Below, in pieces: positions 52,077 through 60,214 of a stretch of DNA of 64,000 nt. This stretch comes from SIG307 sp964545045 (GTDB lineage Bacteria; Bacillota; Clostridia; Lachnospirales; Lachnospiraceae). The notes under the pieces are model-generated. The model did not search any database, was not told the origin of the DNA, and saw nothing but the letters and a program-made list of their open reading frames with translations. Every line of letters starts with the position of its first letter. The first letter of the stretch is position 1. The translations under genes were made by a program, and so were the position numbers. Where the stretch lies: positions 1 to 64,000 of the forward strand of contig CAZJEN010000016.1 in assembly GCA_964545045.1 (NCBI GenBank), given 5' to 3'.

Positions 52077-52643
52077 ATGAAGACGAAAAAGAAAATCGTT
52101 AGTATCAGCGTGATTTTGGTGCTGGCATGTGCCATTGTAGCGTTGTACATGTACATCGACCGTTCCGGCAAGGAAGCAAAAGAGCCGGTCAATACGGTGG
52201 CGGAGCAGATTCTTTCCAAAAATTTGGATACCAATTATCCGCCGACCCCGTATTCCGTGGCAGAGTTCTATTGCGGAATCGTGGAATGCATTTACAACGA
52301 GGATACCACGGAGGAGCAACTGGCGGCACTGGTTCGTAAGGAACGGGAGTTGTTTGATGAAGAATTTGCGGCAATTAATTCTTTTGATTCCTTGCTGGCA
52401 GCAACGAAAGAGGACTTGGAAATTGCGAAGGAAAAGAAACTGGTGTTTACCGGGTATGTTTTGGATAAGGCCAGTAACGTGTCCAAGTGGAAAAAGGACG
52501 GCAATGAGTATGCGTCTATTATGTTTCAGCTTATGAGCCGCTCCGATAAGGGCAGTGGCGGAAGCTACCGCAATCTGATTATGAGAATGGATTCCGAAGG
52601 GAATTATAAGATTTTAGGCTGGGAAACTGCAGAAGCAGAGTAA
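52077..52643 (+). CDS. Membrane-anchored hypothetical protein (DUF6715-like)
   Basis: About 188 residues: a basic N-terminus, one membrane helix (residues 8-25), then an extracytoplasmic domain with a long helical segment (TVAEQILSKNLDTNYPPTPY, then EQLAALVRKERELFDEEF) and a C-terminal strand-rich part ending in YKILGWETAEAE. I associate the LDTNYPPTPYSV segment with clostridial DUF6715-type proteins, but recall only. ATG 52077 has AAAGGAGGG upstream; an earlier start at 52053 lacks one. Confidence 0.72.
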   Translation: MKTKKKIVSISVILVLACAIVALYMYIDRSGKEAKEPVNTVAEQILSKNLDTNYPPTPYSVAEFYCGIVECIYNEDTTEEQLAALVRKERELFDEEFAAINSFDSLLAATKEDLEIAKEKKLVFTGYVLDKASNVSKWKKDGNEYASIMFQLMSRSDKGSGGSYRNLIMRMDSEGNYKILGWETAEAE

Positions 52644-52724
52644 GCAGAAATTAACGCGGACAGCCGGAATAACGATACCATAGGGTGGAGAACGGAGTAA
52701 TGTGAATTAACGGAGGCAACAATC

Positions 52725-53735
52725 GTGCGAATTTTAGCAATTGAATCATCTTGTGACGAAACCGCGGCAGCGGTGGTGGAGGACGGACGTAAGGTGCTGT
52801 CCAATGTGATTTCGTCACAAATCGATATCCATACCTTATACGGCGGCGTGGTGCCGGAAATCGCGTCCAGAAAGCATACGGAGCGTATTAATAACGTGGT
52901 GGACCAGGCGTTAACCGAGGCTGGGATGACCTTGGCAGAGGTAGATGCGGTGGCAGTCACCTACGGCCCGGGATTGGTGGGTGCTCTTTTGGTGGGCGTG
53001 GCTCATGCGAAGGCATTGGCTTACGGGGCAGGAAAACCTCTCATCGGCGTTCATCATATCGAAGGACACATTTCCGCAAATTACATAGAGAATTTAGATT
53101 TGGAGCCGCCGTTTTTGTGTCTGGTGGTATCCGGTGGTCACACCCATTTGGTGCGGGTAGCGGATTACGGCGAGTATGAAATTTTGGGACGGACCCACGA
53201 TGATGCGGCGGGAGAGGCCTTTGATAAGGTGGCAAGAGCCATCGGCCTCGGCTATCCGGGTGGTCCGAAGATTGATAAATTATCGAAAGAAGGAAATCCG
53301 AAGGCAATTGCATTTCCGAAGGGACAGATTGCGGATTCTCCGTACGATTTCAGTTTCAGCGGCGTGAAGTCGGCGGTATTGAATTATTTGAACCAGTCGG
53401 CCATGCAGGGTATCGAAATCAACCCTGCGGATGTGGCGGCGTCCTTCCAGCAGTCGGTAGTAGAGGTATTGGTGGAAAAGACTATGGCGGCGGTAAAGGC
53501 CACCGGGATGAAGAAGCTGGCGCTGGCCGGCGGTGTAGCGTCCAATTCCGCCATTCGTGCGGGCATGGAGGAAGCGTGTAAAAAAGCGGGAATTGCGCTT
53601 TATCGCCCGTCACCGATTCTTTGTACGGACAATGCGGCCATGATCGGCGCGGCGGCGTATTATGAGTATCAGAAGGGTGTACGGCACGGTTTGGATTTGA
53701 ATGCAGTGCCGAATTTGCAGCTCGGTGAAAGGTAA
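52725..53735 (+). CDS. tsaD: tRNA t6A transferase TsaD
   Basis: A 336-residue catalytic subunit that places threonylcarbamoyl on A37 of ANN-decoding tRNAs. MRILAIESSCDETAAAVVED opens the protein, the metal-binding histidines are in GVHHIEGHISAN near residue 107, SGGHTHL lies near residue 132, and the C-terminal ligand region is ILCTDNAAMIGAAAY near residue 295. The start is GTG 52725, which gives the canonical N-terminus; GGAGG lies 8-9 bases upstream. Confidence 0.97.
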   Translation: MRILAIESSCDETAAAVVEDGRKVLSNVISSQIDIHTLYGGVVPEIASRKHTERINNVVDQALTEAGMTLAEVDAVAVTYGPGLVGALLVGVAHAKALAYGAGKPLIGVHHIEGHISANYIENLDLEPPFLCLVVSGGHTHLVRVADYGEYEILGRTHDDAAGEAFDKVARAIGLGYPGGPKIDKLSKEGNPKAIAFPKGQIADSPYDFSFSGVKSAVLNYLNQSAMQGIEINPADVAASFQQSVVEVLVEKTMAAVKATGMKKLALAGGVASNSAIRAGMEEACKKAGIALYRPSPILCTDNAAMIGAAAYYEYQKGVRHGLDLNAVPNLQLGER

Positions 53736-53743
53736 GGAGGACT

Positions 53744-54439
53744 ATGGCGGCAGCGGGGATTGTATTGGCAGGCGGAAAAGGAAGCAGGATGCAAAGCGAC
53801 GTTCCGAAGCAGTATATGGAGCTTCTCGGAAAGCCGCTTCTGTATTATTCTTTGAGAGCTTTTGAGGACAGTGATGCAGAGCAGGTAGTGCTGGTAACGG
53901 CAGAGGGTGATGAGGAGTACTGCAGAAGAGAACTGGTAGAACGGTTTGGATTTACGAAGGTAGTGGCTATTGTGGCCGGCGGTGCGGAACGGTATGCCTC
54001 TGTATGGAACGGCTTGAAATGTTTGAAGGAGCAGGAACCGGATTATGTTTTGATTCACGACGGAGCCCGTCCTTTGGTGACCACGGAACTGATTAACCGG
54101 CTGATTACGGAAACGGGGCAGTACGGCGCTTGTGTAGCCGGGATGCCGGTGAAGGATACCATTCAGATGACGGACGAGAACGGAACTATTACATTGACAC
54201 CGAAGAGAGACAGTCTGTGGACGGCTCAGACACCGCAGAGCTTTGAGTTTTCTTTGGCCTACGATGCTTACGAGCAGCTGATGCGGGAGTCGGAGATCAA
54301 TGTAACGGATGATGCTATGGTTGTGGGATTGTATCACGATATTCCGATTCAAATGGTTCGGGGAAGCTATACCAACATAAAAGTGACCACACCGGAGGAT
54401 TTGGTGTTGGCAGAGGCGTTTTTGAAGAAACGCATATAA
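53744..54439 (+). CDS. ispD: 2-C-methyl-D-erythritol 4-phosphate cytidylyltransferase
   Basis: A 231-residue nucleotidyltransferase of the MEP isoprenoid pathway, making CDP-methylerythritol. The CTP-binding LAGGKGSRMQSDVPKQY at the N-terminus, VLIHDGARPLVT near residue 102, VKDTIQ near residue 145 and the C-terminal GSYTNIKVTTPEDLVLAE match IspD; the ribitol-phosphate relative TarI is similar, but these motifs fit IspD better. AGGAGG precedes ATG 53744, 8 bases after tsaD. Confidence 0.88.
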   Translation: MAAAGIVLAGGKGSRMQSDVPKQYMELLGKPLLYYSLRAFEDSDAEQVVLVTAEGDEEYCRRELVERFGFTKVVAIVAGGAERYASVWNGLKCLKEQEPDYVLIHDGARPLVTTELINRLITETGQYGACVAGMPVKDTIQMTDENGTITLTPKRDSLWTAQTPQSFEFSLAYDAYEQLMRESEINVTDDAMVVGLYHDIPIQMVRGSYTNIKVTTPEDLVLAEAFLKKRI

Positions 54440-54542
54440 ACTATGAGAGGGTGTGAGTGACGTCCGGGTGCCTGAAACGGTGCGAAAGGCGTACGTGGTA
54501 CAAAGGATGGAGATGCCGAAGGCTCGGCAGAAAGGATTACTT

Positions 54543-57293
54543 ATGGGACAGAAAAGAGTATTGGATTGGCAGTATTACTCGGAGAAGGCGATTGCTTCCG
54601 TAGCGGAAGGTTGTGTTCTGCTTCGCAACGAAGGAAAGGTGCTTCCGTTCCGAAAGGGTGAAAAGGTAGCAGTATTCGGCAGAATTCAGCTGGATTATTA
54701 TAAGAGCGGAACCGGCTCCGGCGGTATGGTAAATGTATCCCGTGTGGTGGGTATTACGGAAGGCTTGCTTGAGAGCGGAGAGGTAGAGGTTAACCGCGAT
54801 TTATTAAAGGTATACGAAGACTGGTGTATGGAGCACCCGTTTGATTTGGGAACCGGTTGGGGCGCAGAGCCTTGGAGCCAGAAAGAGATGCCTCTTTCCG
54901 ACGAGCTTTGTGAAAAGACTGCGGCTGAGTCAGAGGTGGCTCTTGTAATTCTCGGACGTACCGCAGGTGAGGACCAGGACAATCGAGCAGAAAAGGGAGC
55001 CTATTTCCTGAGCGACGGTGAGGATGGGATGCTTGCCAAGGTGCGGAAGTATTTCAAGAAAATGGTGGTACTTCTGAATGTGGGCGGTCTGATTGATATG
55101 GGCTTTGTGACTAAATATGAGCCGGAGGCGGTGTTGTACTGCTGGCAGGGCGGTATGCTGGGAGGAACCGGTACGGCACAGGTGTTAACCGGTCAGGTAA
55201 GTCCGTCCGGTAAGTTGCCGGATACCATTGCCTATACGATTGAGGATTATCCGTCCCATCCGTATTTCGGAAGCAGAGAGCGCAATTTCTATACCGAAGA
55301 TATTTACGTGGGCTATCGATATTTCGAAACCTTTGCGAAAGATAAGGTAATGTATCCGTTCGGTTTTGGTTTGTCTTATACAACTTTTTCCGTGGAGACC
55401 AAGTCTGTCACTGTAGCAAAGGAAGGTGTCACCTTAGAAGTGACAGTAACCAATACCGGCGATGCCGCCGGCAAGGAAGTGGTACAGGTGTACTGTGAAG
55501 CCCCGCAGGGATTGCTGGGCAAGCCGGCAAGAGTACTTTGCGGCTATGAAAAGACGAAGGAACTGGCTCCGAAGGAAACGCAGGTACTGACCGTGGCAGT
55601 AAAGACGGAAGATGTTGCTTCCTTTGATGACTTCGGAAAGACCGGACATAAGTCCTGCTTTGTACTGGAAGCGGGAGAATATATTTTCTATGTGGGTATG
55701 GATGTTCGCAGTGCGAAGAAGGTTGCGTCTATTAATGTGCCGGAGACCTATGTGGTATCCGGGCATGAGCAAGTGTTGGCACCGGACCGCTCCTTTACCC
55801 GTATGTTGCCGGAAAAAGACGGTGACGGCTATAAGGTATGTTTTGAAGAGGTTCCGGCGGTAGAACCGTTGGATTCTGTACGCAGATCGGAGCGTATGCC
55901 GCAGGAGCTTGTCTATACCGGCGATAAGGGCATTAAGCTGGTGGATGTGGCTGACGGAAAGGCGACCATGGATGAGTTTATTGCCCAGCTTTCCGATGAG
56001 AATCTGGCTTGTATTATCCGCGGCGAAGGAATGAGCAGTCCGAAGGTAACACCGGGTACCGCATCCACCTTCGGCGGTGTAACGGAGGAATTGGCTGCCT
56101 TCGGTATTCCGTGTGCATGTTGCGCGGACGGCCCGGCAGGTATTCGTATGGACTGCGGAACCAAGGCCTTCAGTATTCCGAACGGTACGCTGCTTGCCTC
56201 TACCTTTAACAAGGAATTGATTACCGAGTTGTTTACTTGCTTCGGCTTGGAGGCGGCTTACCATAAGGTTGACTGTATGCTGGGACCGGGAATGAACCTG
56301 CATCGCCATCCGCTAAACGGACGTAATTTTGAGTATTTTTCCGAGGATCCGTATTTGACAGGAACCATGGCGGCGGCGGAGCTGAAGGGCTTCCATTCCG
56401 CAGGCGTCACCGGTACCATCAAGCATTTTTGCGGAAACGACCAAGAGTCCGGACGTCATACTTCCGATTCCGTGATTTCCGAGCGAGCTCTTCGAGAGAT
56501 TTACTTAAAGTGCTTTGAAATTGCGGTAAAGGATGGTAAGGCACCGACGATTATGACTACCTACGGTTCCTTGAACGGTGTTTGGACCGCCGGTAATTAT
56601 GACCTGGCAACGGCGATTTTGCGCGACGATTGGGGCTTTGACGGTATGGTAATGACTGACTGGTGGGCTGCTATTAACAGACGGAATCAGTCGGTGGATA
56701 AGCGGGATTTTGCGGCAATGGCCATGTCCCAGAACGACGTGTACATGGTATGTACCGACAGTCTGACTCATGACGATAATGTAATGGAGGCATTGGCGGA
56801 CGGCTCTTTAAAGAGGGCGGAATTACAGAGAAACGCGGCTAATATTTGCCGGTTTATCCTGAGCACCCATGCATTAAAGCGTTTGCAGGGTACGGATGAT
56901 GAGATTGAGCGTATCAATTATCGGGCAGAGGATGAGGAAGACGGTTCAAGCGAAAGCTATACCTACAACCTTGACGATTATCTGGAAATCGATATGACCG
57001 GTGTACAGAGCAAAAAGGGCGGAAGCTACACCTTTATGTTAAATCTGAAAGAGCCAACCAAGTACCGCTTTACGTTTACGGCAAGCTCTGTGGCAAGCGA
57101 ATTGGCACAGATGCCGGTGACGTTGTATTTTATGGGAACGGTACACGATACTTTTACTTGGCACGGAACAAACGGGGAGTCGATGTCCTTTACGGGCGAA
57201 TATATGCTGACCTTCCTGCCGACCAGAGTGCGTCTGGCTTTTGCCCAGAGCGGAATTGATTTTCAGAATATAGTGATTGAAAAAGTAAAATAA
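54543..57293 (+). CDS. GH3 beta-glycosidase with permuted domain order
   Basis: About 916 residues. In ordinary GH3 enzymes the TIM barrel comes first. Here the (alpha/beta)6 sandwich (SEKAIASVAEGCVLLRNEG near residue 12, VLYCWQGGMLGG near residue 200) and the fibronectin-like domain (YPFGFGLSYTTFSVE near residue 275) come first, and the barrel follows from about residue 480. The barrel contains DGPAGIRMD, GPGMNLHRHPLNGRNFEYFSEDP (residues 580-602), KHFCGND and the nucleophile Asp in GMVMTDWW near residue 704. No signal peptide, so it should cleave imported oligosaccharides. ATG 54543 has AAAGG 7 bases upstream; a GTG at 54453 has no RBS. Confidence 0.92.
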   Translation: MGQKRVLDWQYYSEKAIASVAEGCVLLRNEGKVLPFRKGEKVAVFGRIQLDYYKSGTGSGGMVNVSRVVGITEGLLESGEVEVNRDLLKVYEDWCMEHPFDLGTGWGAEPWSQKEMPLSDELCEKTAAESEVALVILGRTAGEDQDNRAEKGAYFLSDGEDGMLAKVRKYFKKMVVLLNVGGLIDMGFVTKYEPEAVLYCWQGGMLGGTGTAQVLTGQVSPSGKLPDTIAYTIEDYPSHPYFGSRERNFYTEDIYVGYRYFETFAKDKVMYPFGFGLSYTTFSVETKSVTVAKEGVTLEVTVTNTGDAAGKEVVQVYCEAPQGLLGKPARVLCGYEKTKELAPKETQVLTVAVKTEDVASFDDFGKTGHKSCFVLEAGEYIFYVGMDVRSAKKVASINVPETYVVSGHEQVLAPDRSFTRMLPEKDGDGYKVCFEEVPAVEPLDSVRRSERMPQELVYTGDKGIKLVDVADGKATMDEFIAQLSDENLACIIRGEGMSSPKVTPGTASTFGGVTEELAAFGIPCACCADGPAGIRMDCGTKAFSIPNGTLLASTFNKELITELFTCFGLEAAYHKVDCMLGPGMNLHRHPLNGRNFEYFSEDPYLTGTMAAAELKGFHSAGVTGTIKHFCGNDQESGRHTSDSVISERALREIYLKCFEIAVKDGKAPTIMTTYGSLNGVWTAGNYDLATAILRDDWGFDGMVMTDWWAAINRRNQSVDKRDFAAMAMSQNDVYMVCTDSLTHDDNVMEALADGSLKRAELQRNAANICRFILSTHALKRLQGTDDEIERINYRAEDEEDGSSESYTYNLDDYLEIDMTGVQSKKGGSYTFMLNLKEPTKYRFTFTASSVASELAQMPVTLYFMGTVHDTFTWHGTNGESMSFTGEYMLTFLPTRVRLAFAQSGIDFQNIVIEKVK

Positions 57294-57309
57294 AGAGGGG
57301 GATTTTTTT

Positions 57310-59334
57310 ATGGAGTATCATGTGGCAAAAACAGGAAATGACGGCGCATTGGGAACGAAGGAACAGCCGTTTTTGACCATTTCCCGTGCGGCACAGGTTG
57401 CGGTAGCCGGGGATACGGTTACGGTACACGCCGGAGTGTACAGAGAATGGGTGAAGCCGGCAAACGGCGGTACCGAGGATGCAAGAATTACATATCAGTC
57501 CGCGGGAGACGGTGAGGTAGTGATTTCCGGTGCGGAGCAGGTGGAGGACTGGAAAAACGCAGGCGGTCAGGTATGGAGTACCGAGGTAGATAACAGCTTA
57601 TTTACGGACCGCAATCCGTTCAAGGAAGATTTGGCCGGTGACTGGCTGTTTAAGGGAGCATTTGTGCCGCATCTCGGCGATGTGTATTTGAATAAAATGC
57701 CGATGTACGAGGCGGAATCTGTAGAAAAGCTGACAAACCCTGAGGTTTGGCCGCAGGCGAAGTATCCGGAGGAATCGAAGCTGGTTTGGTATGCGGAAGC
57801 GGGCGAAAAAACCACGAAGATTTGGGCGAATTTCGGTGATGCGGACCCGACCAAGGAGGATGTAGAAATTACGGTGCGACCGTTCTGCTTTTGGCCGGAA
57901 AAGACAGGCTTGAATTACATTACGGTAAAGGGCTTTACCATTTGTCAGGGCGCTCCCCAGTGGGCACCGCCGACGGCGCTTCAGGAAGGTCTTATCGGGC
58001 CACACTGGAGCAAGGGCTGGATTATTGAGGATAATGAAGTTTTTGGCTCTAAGTGCGTGGGTATCAGCCTCGGAAAGGACATCAGCAGCGGTCACAACGA
58101 GTGGACCGGCGGCAAAGGAAAGGGAGGTACCCAGAGGGAGCAGGAGGTTATTTTCCGCGCTCTTCACGGAAACTGGTATAAGGATAATATCGGCAGTCAT
58201 ATGGTACGCAACAATATCATTCATGATTGCGAGCAGGCCGGTGTGGTAGGCCATTTGGGCGGCGCCTTCAGTACCATTACCGGAAATACTATTTACAGAA
58301 TTCATCATAAGCGTGTGTTCCACGGAGCGGAAGTGGCAGGTATTAAGCTGCATGCGTCCCTGGACACCCAGATTACGAACAACAAGATTTACGGCTGCTA
58401 TCGTGCGGTATGGTTAGACTGGCAGGCACAGGGCACCCGTATCAGCAGAAATGTGTTCTTTGACAATCTTTCCGAGGACTTCTTCGTGGAGGTATGTCAC
58501 GGACCGTATCTTGTGGACCATAACTTGTTCCTGTCCCCGATGAACTTTAGAAATCTGTCTCAGGGCGGAGCTTTTGTACATAACTTGTTTGCAGGCAGAA
58601 TTTTGCCGAAGGAAGAGCTGAACCGTGCAACCCCGTATCACTTCCCGCACGAAACTGCGGTAGCCGGATACAACAATTTCTCCGGCGGAGATGACCGTTA
58701 TGTGAACAACCTGTTCCTGGGAGACGGAGATAAGGAAGTAAAGCCTATGACCTTCTTCGAGCATTTGCCGCTTCCGGAGCGTAAGGAGCGTGAGGACGGT
58801 GGTACGGTGATGGACGGTGTACCGGCGGATTCCATTTGCTATTTGCATCCGGCAGGCCTTTCCTGCTACGACAAGTATCCGGACGGTGAGGAGAAGATGC
58901 CGTGGGAGTACACGGAAGAGGAGCGTAAGGAACGCATCGAGAAGTACGGAAGCATCTTTAAGCTGGGCCGTTGGGCAATTCCGGTGCAGATTAGAGACAA
59001 CGCGTACTTTGGCGGAGCTGTAGGCTGCAGTCATGAGCCGGATGCCAAGGTATGTGAGGAGCCGGGTATTACGGTAACGGTTTCCGAGGATAAGAAGAGT
59101 GTAAAGGTATGTATTACGAATGCAGATTTGCTTGGCGGAGAAGGCTCCAAGCTGCTGTCCGCAGATACTCTCGGTACATCCTATCATGCGGAAATGGCTT
59201 ACGAGAATCCGGACGGCACCAACATTGTATTCGATACGGATTTCTTCGGTAAGAAGCGTCCGGCAGGCAACGTAACTCCGGGACCGTTTGAGGTAATGGG
59301 TAGTGAGAAGCAGGAAGAGGAGTTTGTGCTGTAA
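57310..59334 (+). CDS. Beta-xylosidase-like parallel beta-helix protein (GH120 type)
   Basis: A 674-residue protein without signal peptide. It opens MEYHVAKTGNDGALGTKEQP, then TVHAGVYREWVKPANGG, and contains a long right-handed parallel beta-helix (many NN and GNxI turns, residues about 190-420) with an inserted beta-sandwich near residues 80-160. This matches my recollection of GH120 beta-xylosidases such as XylC of Thermoanaerobacterium. Asp370 in WLDWQ and Glu394 in FFVEVCH are plausible catalytic residues at roughly the expected spacing. Sixteen bases separate it from the GH3 gene, so the two probably act together on xylo-oligosaccharides in the cytoplasm. Confidence 0.85.
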   Translation: MEYHVAKTGNDGALGTKEQPFLTISRAAQVAVAGDTVTVHAGVYREWVKPANGGTEDARITYQSAGDGEVVISGAEQVEDWKNAGGQVWSTEVDNSLFTDRNPFKEDLAGDWLFKGAFVPHLGDVYLNKMPMYEAESVEKLTNPEVWPQAKYPEESKLVWYAEAGEKTTKIWANFGDADPTKEDVEITVRPFCFWPEKTGLNYITVKGFTICQGAPQWAPPTALQEGLIGPHWSKGWIIEDNEVFGSKCVGISLGKDISSGHNEWTGGKGKGGTQREQEVIFRALHGNWYKDNIGSHMVRNNIIHDCEQAGVVGHLGGAFSTITGNTIYRIHHKRVFHGAEVAGIKLHASLDTQITNNKIYGCYRAVWLDWQAQGTRISRNVFFDNLSEDFFVEVCHGPYLVDHNLFLSPMNFRNLSQGGAFVHNLFAGRILPKEELNRATPYHFPHETAVAGYNNFSGGDDRYVNNLFLGDGDKEVKPMTFFEHLPLPERKEREDGGTVMDGVPADSICYLHPAGLSCYDKYPDGEEKMPWEYTEEERKERIEKYGSIFKLGRWAIPVQIRDNAYFGGAVGCSHEPDAKVCEEPGITVTVSEDKKSVKVCITNADLLGGEGSKLLSADTLGTSYHAEMAYENPDGTNIVFDTDFFGKKRPAGNVTPGPFEVMGSEKQEEEFVL

Positions 59335-59359
59335 GATTTGAGACGTATATAAAAAAGGA

Positions 59360-59388
59360 TTGCGAAAGCAGAAAAAGTATGATAAACT
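59360..59388 (+). promoter_or_regulatory. Promoter of the antisense RNA
   Basis: TTGCGA (59360-59365), 17 bases, TAAACT (59383-59388), just after the beta-xylosidase gene and reading towards the toxin frame. Confidence 0.7.
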
Positions 59389-59394
59389 AAAATC

Positions 59395-59498
59395 AGAAAA
59401 AGGAACAACCGCCCACAAGGTGGGTTGACCTTGATGATTGGATAGAAAGACCACCCTATCAACCGGCCAAAGTTAAGAGGGTGGTTTTTTCTATGTTT
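59395..59498 (+). ncRNA. Candidate antisense antitoxin RNA
   Basis: A transcript of about 100 bases would start near 59395 and end at an intrinsic terminator: ACCACCCT (59450-59457) pairs with AGGGTGGT (59478-59485), followed by six T. It has a second hairpin at about 59405-59427. It runs antisense to the 3' untranslated region of the small toxin on the opposite strand, whose stop is at 59500. Convergent 3' overlap of about 100 bases is the TxpA/RatA and BsrG/SR4 arrangement of type I systems. Existence of the RNA is inferred from promoter and terminator. Confidence 0.65.
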
Positions 59499-59499
59499 T

Positions 59500-59595
59500 T
59501 TACTTACAAAACGTAAAAACGAATGTAAGCAAAGCTATAAGAAAGAGTCCGAAGGACAACAAATCTTGAAAATCAAATTTGTTTCGATTCTTCAT
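59500..59595 (-). CDS. Small hydrophobic toxin, holin-like (TxpA/Hol_Tox type)
   Basis: Thirty-one codons from ATG 59595 to TAA 59500: a charged start MKNRNKFDFQDLL, a membrane helix SFGLFLIALLTFVFTF and a terminal CK. Length, one helix, the FQDLLSFGLFLIALLTF pattern and the short basic ends match the putative holin-like / TxpA-family type I toxins. GGAGG lies 9 bases upstream, but it is locked in a hairpin (59603-59627). A strong promoter precedes it and an antisense transcript converges on its 3' end. Expected to insert into the inner membrane when unrestrained. The longer frame to 59799 has no RBS for its other starts. Confidence 0.78.
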   Translation of the reverse strand: MKNRNKFDFQDLLSFGLFLIALLTFVFTFCK

Positions 59596-59602
59596 AAGCT
59601 CC

Positions 59603-59627
59603 ACCTCCATTCTGTGAGAATGAAGGT
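59603..59627 (-). promoter_or_regulatory. Hairpin sequestering the toxin ribosome binding site
   Basis: On the minus strand ACCTTCATTCT pairs with AGAATGGAGGT around a CAC loop, 11 pairs with one G-U. The right arm contains the GGAGG of the toxin. SD-masking structures of this sort keep type I toxin mRNAs poorly translated. Confidence 0.8.
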
Positions 59628-59662
59628 CAACACACCCTGTAACACGATTGTTCCCTAAGACT

Positions 59663-59691
59663 ATTATAACACAACCAGAACAAATGTTCAA
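59663..59691 (-). promoter_or_regulatory. Toxin promoter
   Basis: On the minus strand TTGAAC (59691-59686), 17 bases, TATAAT (59668-59663), about 68 bases before the toxin ATG. Confidence 0.82.
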
Positions 59692-59713
59692 GATAACTTT
59701 TAATATTTTTCTC

Positions 59714-59742
59714 TTGACAGTGATGAATGAGTTGGTTATAAT
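59714..59742 (+). promoter_or_regulatory. Consensus promoter of the 19-codon frame
   Basis: TTGACA (59714-59719), 17 bases, TATAAT (59737-59742): a full-consensus sigma-A promoter, divergent from the toxin promoter. Confidence 0.9.
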
Positions 59743-59792
59743 GACCATTGTAACGAATGTTTTTGGCTTTTTATGGTTAGGAGGCGATTTAT

Positions 59793-59852
59793 ATGACAAT
59801 CTTATTTAAGTCGGATGTTGTATCGGTCGCCGTAGCTCTGTCCAATTTCTAA
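59793..59852 (+). CDS. Nineteen-residue peptide, leader or bioactive
   Basis: ATG 59793 to TAA 59850-59852 encodes MTILFKSDVVSVAVALSNF. AGGAGG (59779-59784) is 8 bases upstream and a consensus promoter 50 bases upstream, so this frame looks well expressed. A perfect-stem terminator follows 30 bases after the stop. Four Val, two Ala and one Leu codon fall within codons 9-16, as in branched-chain leader peptides, but the next gene is an ABC-class ATPase more than 360 bases on and no antiterminator is evident. It may be a leader peptide, a secreted or membrane micropeptide, or part of the toxin-antitoxin locus. Confidence 0.6.
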   Translation: MTILFKSDVVSVAVALSNF

Positions 59853-59882
59853 TTGCACAGGGAATCTTTTGGTGAGTTTTCA

Positions 59883-59938
59883 GGGCACGTCCGCGGACGT
59901 GCCCTTTTCATTTACCGGAAAACCGGTAAATGAAAAGG
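59883..59938 (+). repeat. Two abutting perfect palindromes, the first a terminator
   Basis: GGGCACGTCCG and its exact complement form a 22-base perfect palindrome (59883-59904) followed by TTTT, a strong terminator for the 19-codon transcript. Sharing its last two bases, CCTTTTCATTTACCGG (59903-59918), AAAA, then CCGGTAAATGAAAAGG (59923-59938) form a second perfect 16-pair hairpin. The second contains the T run of the first, so the two structures compete. Confidence 0.85.
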
Positions 59939-60214
59939 AATGTAGATTGCACACGGCGCGCAAGCGGTAGATGTCACTGCGTGACTGCGCGTCGGCGCGG
60001 AGTTTCGTGAGCGAAACTCTATTTGAGTATTACATCTCAATCCACAGCCGATCTAAATAAGAATTTCTCTTTTATTTCCCAACAAAACAGTAACAAAATC
60101 AAATGAAACAAGCAGCAAGGAGTATCCCGAGGAAAATCACCGGGTCAACTCTGCCTTGCGGACAAACGAAAGGGGTATGATACCATAAAACGATTAAAGC
60201 AGACCATTTTACGT
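59939..60214 (+). other. Structured non-coding leader before the ATPase gene
   Basis: No reading frame with an RBS is seen. The stretch holds GTCAC-TGC-GTGAC (59973-59985), GAGTTTCG-TGAG-CGAAACTC (60000-60019) and a branched element near the gene: GCAAGG (60115-60120)/CCTTGC (60154-60159) enclosing CCCG (60126-60129)/CGGG (60141-60144). A TATGAT (60177-60182) lies 33 bases before the ATPase ATG, but no matching -35 is clear. No known riboswitch class was matched. Confidence 0.45.

Noticed and set aside
59596..59799. Longer 99-residue form of the toxin frame
   Set aside because: The extension crosses the toxin promoter and the RBS hairpin and would not be transcribed.
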